This document shows, in pieces, positions 57,138-64,000 of a stretch of 64,000 nt of DNA. Source of the stretch: Exophiala sp. HKRS030 (Eukaryota > Ascomycota > Eurotiomycetes > Chaetothyriales > Herpotrichiellaceae); contig JAHWDD010000001.1 in the NCBI GenBank assembly GCA_023897205.1, positions 248,001 to 312,000 on the forward strand, given 5' to 3'. A program made the position numbers and the translations under genes. The notes below the pieces were generated by a model. That model saw only the letters and a program-made list of their open reading frames with translations, did no database searches and was not told the origin of the DNA. The first letter of the stretch is position 1; every line of letters begins with the position of its first letter.

Positions 57138-59716
57138 ATGAGGACCCTATATACAGTGGAACATCCACGAGCAGTGGGAAATGAAGACGACCAAGCGTCT
57201 GCATTTCTTTCTGAGGGTCCTGGACCTCGAAAAAGAGGGAGAGCTTGCATTTCTTGCCATGAGCGCAATCTCAAGAGCAACGCCTCAGGCCTGGGATTTC
57301 CTTGCACACGCTGCATAAACACCGGCAGAACAGCAAATTGTACCCCATTTCCCGAAAGACCCAGATTGTACGCCAAAATATCTTCCGCAAACCTCGCAGG
57401 ACCTTCCCCTCTGACGCGTAGATTAGCTTGAGACGTGGGCGAAAGAACTTAGGCTCAGGACGCTTAGATTTTGGAGTTGAAAGACAAGCTCAGATCTTGC
57501 ACTCAGACAGTCAGACAGGCGACCCAGTGCGTGGTTGTCCAGCATGTATGCATTCGTGTTTTTTGGGATCTAATCCGACTTTTAGGAGCCCTTGGCCGAC
57601 GTGAACCCTTCCACCCACGACCCACAAGATATGTTTGACTTTGCAAAGAATTTTTCGGCAGAAGACAACAGCCATGGCACAAGGACCGGTAAGCCTCTTC
57701 AATCCCCTTCTCCTTCTTTCCGGCTGTCACTTTTGCCGTCACTGACCAGGTATGGCGAGGCAAAAGCAACGAACGGACCGTGCGTAGCCGTGGAAGAAGA
57801 AGATGCTCATCTGCAGATGTATCGTGAGATTTTCCAATGGCCTGTTGATGTCGTATCGCCTACGCGATTGGCACAGCGCGAAACTGGACGAGAGGTAATC
57901 GAGCTGCTGGAAGGCCAGCATTCGATCGCAATTCTAGGCGAGGCGTTCGGACACAATCAGCAAGGGCGACTCGTACGCATCGTCCTCAAAGACCCCGGTG
58001 GCCCTGGTGATCAGCCACGCAATCATCCTCAGTTGGATGCAATTGATTATCGGTACCTTCAGCAGAAAAGTGCTTTCAATCTGCCTCCACGCGAGGCACG
58101 GTAGGCAGAGTCTCCCCTCCCCTCTCCCGTCGGTCTCGTCCATGGAGCACCCCGAACCACAGAAGCCGAGCTAATCACGTAGCAGCGACCAATTGGTTCG
58201 CTTGTATTTCGAGCACGTCTATCCGTACACGCCCGTCCTTGATCGGGAGGATTTCATGCGAGAGTACGACGCCGATCGAAGCTCACACTTTGTCTTATCG
58301 GCAATGCTGGCGAATGCCATGCCCTATGCGTCTGACCAGCTATTGATCCAAGCTGGATTCTCACATCGCTTAACTGCGCAAAAGTCATTCCGATCTAATG
58401 CTCAATTACTATATAACTTTTGCGCCGAGAGGAGACCGCTCCGTTTACTACAAGGGTCCTTGATCCTGAGCTGCCTGAGTCCGTCATTCTCGCCAGATCG
58501 GGACTTTCGCTACTGGCTCACGAATGCGGTTCGCCTGGCAATCCAGATGGGCTTCCACCGAGAACATGTTTTGAAAGCTGTGGCTCCGTCCACAGCAAGG
58601 CTGATACGCCGGATCTGGTGGACCCTCTATAACAGAGATGTTCTCTTGAACGCCTCAGGTCACTATACCGTCCGAAAAATTCGTGACTACGATTTTGATA
58701 CAAAGGGCTTGACGGAAGATGACTGGGAACAAGGCTTCCCCGAACCGACACACCCTCTCTTGCCTGATGTCAGTCGCATACAGAAGCTTTGCTTTCTCGA
58801 GACTTGCAAGTTATCGGTGATGAGTATGTATTTCTCCGGCCACTTGGGATAGCAACAGCAGCTAACTTTCAATTCTTCAGGTGCAAAGTTCATTCAAACC
58901 TTTCGGACGGCAGGCGTAACACCTTCGCAGGACGCCTGCACGAGGGTGGAAGATGCGCTGATGGATTGGCGGTGGTCCCTCCCAAACGAACTTCATCTTG
59001 AGGTCGTCCGCAAGTGGACTACCGAGAACATGTGGATCATGTTACTGAAGGTGTTCAGCTACCGACTCGAATGCTTGCTCTACCGTGCGTTGCGCCAGCG
59101 GTACAAGGCTTGCAACGAGGAGGACAAGGCAGCGGAAGCCGCTCGCAAGCAACAAAACGCCTTATTCGAGGTGGACACTGTCATTCAACGGGTATTCCAG
59201 AATGGAATCGCCAACTGGTTCCCGTTGTCGCTGTAAGCTTTTGTTATCTGCAGTCTCCGGTCTCTCAAGCCACCCTGCTAATGGTTCATCTAGAACAACC
59301 TCTGTCTCTTCGATACTGGCATTGAACATTGAAAGCGCTCTCGAACAAGGAATCGGCCCGGCGCAGGAATTCATGATCAAAGCTCGCATCCAGACGGGAC
59401 TGGCATGTATGCGCGAAACCTGGGAGTACTGGGGGGCGGTGAAGTGGACTCTCCGTATGTTCGAAGCGGTCGTCGAGCAGGCAGGACTTGAACCCAATTC
59501 GACCGCCAGGCTATGCCAGAGACATACTCCGCGAATGCCACCGACCGTCTCAGAACCCCTCAATTTCAAATCTCAGCTGCTGAGCCACATGACTTGTTCG
59601 ACTTCGAGGTCGATGACCTGTGGGGCTCTCTGGTGTCGAGAGACGACGGATGGGTCCAAGACTTTATGGGTTCAAATACCTTCGGGAATGAGACGCGCCC
59701 GCCTCCGGCACAGTAG
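57138..59716 (+). pseudogene. Zn2Cys6 transcription factor, Ctf1-like, probably decaying
   Basis: Pieces line up as a fungal regulator. A zinc-cluster exon (57138-57428) is followed by exons 57586-58100, 58186-58823, 58881-59232 and from 59294 on. The last four splice in phase and carry the fungal-specific domain (LPPREAR, LVRLYFEHVYPYTPVLDREDF, then RLIRRIWWTLYNRDVLL). Three faults are visible. The third zinc-ligand Cys is Ser (CISCHERNLKSNAS). The zinc exon runs into stops in a degraded linker (TGA at 57429, then TAGs) with no donor that restores frame. Near 59500 the acidic C terminus (DLFDFEVDDLWGSLV) is one base out of frame. A GT-AG intron-like segment (57689-57749) also breaks the frame if removed. 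A missed exon structure is the alternative. Confidence 0.65.
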
Positions 59717-60666
59717 CTGAGGCTTACGCAGACTCTGGATGCTTATCTTGCAAATTGATCAGTCCCAATGCTCGCCGCGGTTACCTGACTGCATGCTCTG
59801 AGGGGGGCATGTGCTGAGCTCGAGCGGTTATGAAATTGACAAACGATGCAACGACGTTCTGAAGTTTGGAGCCCGTGGCCAAAGGCTAAGAAGTTTTCGT
59901 GGTAGAAGTACCTGGTCAATCGACCTCACTTTGTGCTGAACAGTCACAAGGCATGATGCTGACTTGAGCTTGGAGAACGACGACTGTGCGTGGATTCTGT
60001 ACAGGAGTAATCTTCGACCTAAACGTTCGATCAATTCCCGTTAGCCTGGTCGAAGTGTACATTCGGCATCTTTGAAGTCGCACAAAAATCACTGATCTTA
60101 GACGTGGGTGGACTTTGTAAGTGGTCGGCTATCGGCCGTCGAGATCAAATCCTCGGTTTACAGTCGTAGTAAACTACCCAGATGCCGTTGTTGTACCACC
60201 CCATCGGCTCCAGCACACCGAGGAACGTCCTGTGCTCGCCGGCTCGGAGATTTCGTGGGAAAGACTGCCGCAATCGGCCGTGACTTGAGTTCTTTGCATG
60301 TGGTTGACTCGGCCTGGGAGAACCGACACAACGTTTGTTGGCCGCGTGGGTCCGGACTTCCCCCCTCCGCAACAAGGTGTTGCAGAACATGCCGGGAGAG
60401 AGGGCGTGTGTCGACTCTCATCCTGAGAAAGAAGAAGTCTTGTTGGATGACGAAGTGTTTAGTGTCACCGTTGGTCTATCTGCGTATCTGATACACACGA
60501 TAACTCGCTATCCATGCTCTAATTTCAGTGGTGAATGGTTTTCCACGTCATCCTCTAAGCCCCAACGATAATTGAAACTCTTTTACTGTCTCCGACCTTC
60601 GATGGAGATGGAGATGGGAACGGCTTGTTGCACTCAGATTTTCCTGCCTGTGACTGTGTGAGGGTC
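59717..60666. other. Convergent intergenic region, nothing recognised
   Basis: Between the regulator remnant and the MFS exporter's 3' end. No coding signal. Confidence 0.4.
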
Positions 60667-62688
60667 TCACACGTCTTGCTGAGCGACCTTTTCTGGACTG
60701 TTACTCTTGATGTCCTTACTTGACGACCTTGCGGTGCCTTCCAGGCTCGCCGTCTTCTTAGATTTGTCTCTGATATCCTTCCATTCGATACCAAACGCGA
60801 GGATGAATCCTAAAATGGTCGCTGCCATGGAAGCATACTGTTGGGGAATGACCTCAAGATGTCAGCCTCGTAGTAACACAAAAAGTAGCCGACCATTCTG
60901 CGGCGGTGGATGGGGAGCTCCTTACAAACACAGCAGTGATTGCCTTGTTATAAGACCACAGGACCGAGTCTAGCTTCTCAGGAAAGCTGGCCTCCGTCAC
61001 CTTCCGGGCATGGCCAGTCCCGGCATTCAGTAGTAGTTGCATCTGGCCGCTCCTGAGACCTGCATGGTGCTTGAGAGATTTCACCAGCTGATTCTGGAAG
61101 ATTGCTAATCCAATGCTCTGGAACACTGAACCTCCAAAATACTGGAAGAACGCTGCGGTGGATAAGCCAACAGGAATCAGCCGTGGAGAGGAGGCCAGGC
61201 ACGCTTGGACCGAGAGAAGCGGTGCCTGCATCGCCGTGCCTCCAATTCCTTGGAAAACTATGTACGTGATCCACTTTGCATGTGGAGTTGACGTGGTGAG
61301 GGTAGTGTAGAGCCCTGCGGCGATGGCCATGAATCCAATGCCGATGAAAAACCAGGGGTTGTAGTAGCCCGTGCGATTGACTGGGCCACGGATGTCAGTG
61401 TATTTCTCCTTTTGGTCAAACCTCCAGTGACCTTTCGGTTGTACTTACTGATCAGACCCGCCGAGATCGAAGCAACAATTTGCGTACATACCATGGGTAG
61501 TGTCATGACACCACTGTGAAGTGGACTGGCACCTTTGATGATCTGAAACCACTCGGGTATGTAGTAGTTGTTGAGGAGGTACCCACCAAACATCAAGGTA
61601 CTGAACAGACAGCTGAGGAGGATTGAGCGCTGGAAAAGGATCGAGAAAGGAATCATGGCTTTGTCACCTTGACGGTATTCCCAGACGAGGAATATGGTGG
61701 CGAGGACAGCAGAGCCGCAGAACAGTCCTATCACCGTGGCCGACTTCCACGGATATTTTTGACCACCCCATTGTAATGCCAAAAGGGTCATGACAATCGT
61801 TGGTATGAATATTAAGCATCCGATGGTATCAATCTGCCGTACCTTCTGCATCAGAGGTTTCTTATCCGAGTCTCTTTCGGGCGGTCTGAAGAGCAACGCC
61901 AGTGCGACTAATGTTACTGCACCAACGGGAAGGTTGATGTAAAAGCACCATCTCCAGGATACCGACGTTGTTAATGCACCTCCTATGATTGGACCAGTGA
62001 TGGTAGCTACCCCAAACAGAGAACCTAGTGCAGATGTATAGAGCGGCCGCTTGGAGAGAGGTGCCACGACGGCGAGGATGGAGAGGCCCCCAGAGAAAAT
62101 TCCAGCCGCTCCGGCACCAGAGACCGCTCTGCCAAGGATAAACATCTGAGGGACGTCAGTACATGAGACTTGTGACCAAACCGATGGAATCAGCGCTCAC
62201 CGGAGAACTAACAGCTGCCCCACAAAGCGTGGAGCCGAGAAGGAAAATGCCAGTGAAGACGAAAAAGGTCCATTTCAGCGAAAAGTTTGTGTACATTTTC
62301 CCGGCCATGGGCTGCAACGAACACATGCACAGAGGGTAGGCAGCTCCATACCAGCCAATATCTGTGGTAGAGTTGAATCGTGCTGTGATATAAGGGATGG
62401 CCTGCGATGAGAAGTTAGCTATCGTGGAGCTTTCAGGTGAGATGAGACTGGGAGTGACCGTACAGTGGCCACTACCGATATATCAAGAGCGAATAGATAG
62501 ATAGCAAAGCCTATCCCTGCGATGACAAGATAAAGCCTCGAGCCGGTCAAATAGTGATCAGTCTCTGTATTTGTGGTTTTGGTAGTCACTCGACTCGTTT
62601 CGACTGTGGCGACGTCGTCAGTGCTTGATTCTGCCATTGAGATCTGCGGCCGTTGCTTGTTGCGCCAGAACATGGCTTTGAGCTGCAT
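60667..62688 (-). CDS. MFS multidrug/toxin exporter, DHA 14-TM type (TRI12/aflatoxin-pump-like)
   Basis: Five exons, 62688-62464, 62401-62201, 62145-61449, 61380-60926 and 60837-60667, all with agreeing phases, give 582 residues. The first helix has YLVIAGIGFAIYLFALDISVVAT, the DHA motif D1. FILGRAVSGAGAAGIFSGG and the antiporter motif C, GSLFGVATITGPIIGG, follow, then WRWCFYINLPVGAV, a signature of the 14-spanner group. The C-terminal tail is basic and Ser-rich. Family members export mycotoxins, azoles or other small molecules. It is divergent from a Zn2Cys6 regulator (62689-63313 between them), a common regulator-pump pairing. An alternative start lies six codons in (MFWRNK). Confidence 0.93.
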
Positions 62689-63313
62689 TTCCTGAAGGGA
62701 AACGGGTAGGCAAGGAGATACGAAATGAACTCGCAACGAGAAACCCTAGAGCTTTTGAAAAGGACGAGGACTTGTTGTTGAAACAGAGAAAGGTAAGTGA
62801 AGGCGAAGCAGAGAATATAAACACTTCATCTGTTGATGGAACCAGGATCATAGTGGACTTTCGCACGTAAATGGAAACGCGTCAAGGGAGAATCATCCTT
62901 ATTTTGCGAGAGCCACAAACCACCGGAGTCATTTCCAGGTGTCATTGAAGGGCACGGGAACGGCATGATGGTTGTCTGAAAAGTGTAGCCGGGGTGATAT
63001 AATAGAGAGACTGTTACGGAGAGTGAATGCCCGTTCGCAGGATGCTGATCGGAAGACATACTAAGGTATCGGCGGACGGGTTAAAGAGCCCGGTGATTTT
63101 TCCAAAAGGGGAATGTTGAGCGAAGTGAGACCCATAAATCGGGAAGTGGTCGAATTACACGATTGGTCTCCGTATAAGAGCGGGAATTTTTGCATCCCGT
63201 TCCCGCTCGCAAGACGGGGACATATCTTCCTATCTTCACCTCGTAGTACGAGGACCTGGACACACTTCGTCGCCCTGCACTCTCCGTGGGCGAGTTTCAA
63301 CTCGCTCTTTGTC
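62689..63313. promoter_or_regulatory. Divergent promoter region between MFS exporter and Zn2Cys6 regulator
   Basis: 625 bp separate the two start codons. Several CGG/CCG triplets, the half-sites bound by Zn2Cys6 proteins, occur between about 62980 and 63095 (for example in GTAGCCGGGG and ATCGGCGGACGG). Direct control of the pump by its neighbour is inference. Confidence 0.4.
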
Positions 63314-64000
63314 ATGAGCGAATCGGAAAACGCTCGGTTGAAGCGACGGGCGTGTACGCGGTGCGCAAAAGCCAAAGCGAAATGTTGCTTCAGTGCTGCG
63401 CAGAGTGGCTGCGACCGCTGCAGAAGGCTGAGGCGTGATTGTGTTCTCGAGGAAGCAGTGAGAAGCCAGAAAGAAAAGCGGTCCACGTATGTTCCATTCC
63501 TACTCAGATGACACATGATCCTTCCCACTTTGAGCCGCGAGGGTATTTCCGTTCTTTTGATTCCGTGGCTTTCATTATTGTGTGGCATACACTGCAACGT
63601 GGATTGGAGCGACACCTCATGATGCAAACTTTTTTCGAGGATCCGGCCACTGTCTGCTATAATATTGTCTCGATCTGTGATAGAGAGCGGGCTGGGTTCC
63701 GTGAAAAACATTCCTCTTTGATTGAACGTTCTTGAAATCGTTGAAGTATTTCCTCTGACTGAGTGACAGAAGACTGAAATCTCTGGAGGAGAAAGTCAAC
63801 AGCCTCACCGCGTTACTCAGCTCCCGACAACACGATACTCAAAACACGACTGCGGTTCTATCACCACCACCGACTGTGGTTGACAATACCCAAACACCGG
63901 TCCTGGAACCGCCGCGATGTGCCACAGCCTTCCAGGACGGATACTCGCATTTCGACGTCGTTGACAAGGGCCTGCTGACACAGGGAATGGCCGATACCCT
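63314..64000 (+). CDS. Zn2Cys6 transcription factor, 5' part only
   Basis: The gene runs off the window. Exon 1 is 63314-63486 and exon 2 starts at 63770, joined in phase 2 across a 283 bp intron, long for this window. The zinc cluster is complete and close to the start: CTRC, KAKC, GCDRC and RDC, spacing CX2CX6CX8CX2CX6C, residues about 14-41. After it come KSLEEKVNSLTALLSSRQ, a short coiled coil for dimerisation, and a Pro/Thr-rich linker. The regulatory domain would lie outside. The long intron might hide an extra exon, but skipping it gives a clean frame from cluster to coil. Confidence 0.87.

Overview
The window is nuclear DNA of a filamentous ascomycete (Pezizomycotina, probably a Eurotiomycete and perhaps a Chaetothyriales black-yeast relative; the genus cannot be fixed from sequence alone). 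Evidence: short GT-AG introns, mostly 50-120 bp, often with CTAAC/CTGAC branch sites; roughly one gene per 2-2.5 kb; a COP9 signalosome subunit; and families typical of the group, namely Zn2Cys6 regulators, a WSC-domain membrane protein, a SET methyltransferase, MYND-linked deaminase and DUF7587-like proteins. I rebuilt gene models by joining exons whose splice phases agree.

Left part (1-21963): a gene-poor start, a DUF6594-like protein, a vacuolar-type PQ-loop transporter, a frameshifted M20 metallopeptidase pseudogene, a large charged repeat protein (DUF8035-like), a WSC membrane sensor, a gene-poor 4.7 kb stretch, a 4-coumarate-CoA-ligase-like enzyme ending in the peroxisomal signal AKL, and a SET-domain protein.

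Centre (22337-39848): a run of catabolic-looking genes: type I glutamine-synthetase-like enzyme, SDR, allantoate-permease-type MFS transporter, flavin monooxygenase with an N-terminal SnoaL-like domain, RraA-family aldolase gene with one nonsense codon, dienelactone hydrolase, HpcH/HpaI aldolase, stand-alone SnoaL-like protein and a Zn2Cys6 regulator. Together they suggest uptake, oxygenation, lactone or ring hydrolysis and retro-aldol cleavage of an unidentified (possibly aromatic or sugar-acid) substrate.

Right part (40317-54295): housekeeping-type genes (mitochondrial membrane protein, HAD hydrolase, HSM3-like chaperone, CSN6), two poorly characterised genes, and a 911-residue OTT_1508-like deaminase fused to a MYND finger. 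Far right (54351-64000): an acyl-CoA-ligase remnant, an SDR, a decaying Zn2Cys6 regulator, a 14-TM-type MFS exporter and, divergent from it, a Zn2Cys6 regulator cut by the window edge.

Four loci (M20 peptidase, RraA, ligase remnant, Zn2Cys6 regulator at 57138) carry disabling changes, a high number for 64 kb. No tRNA, rRNA, CRISPR array, intact transposon, PKS or NRPS gene was recognised.
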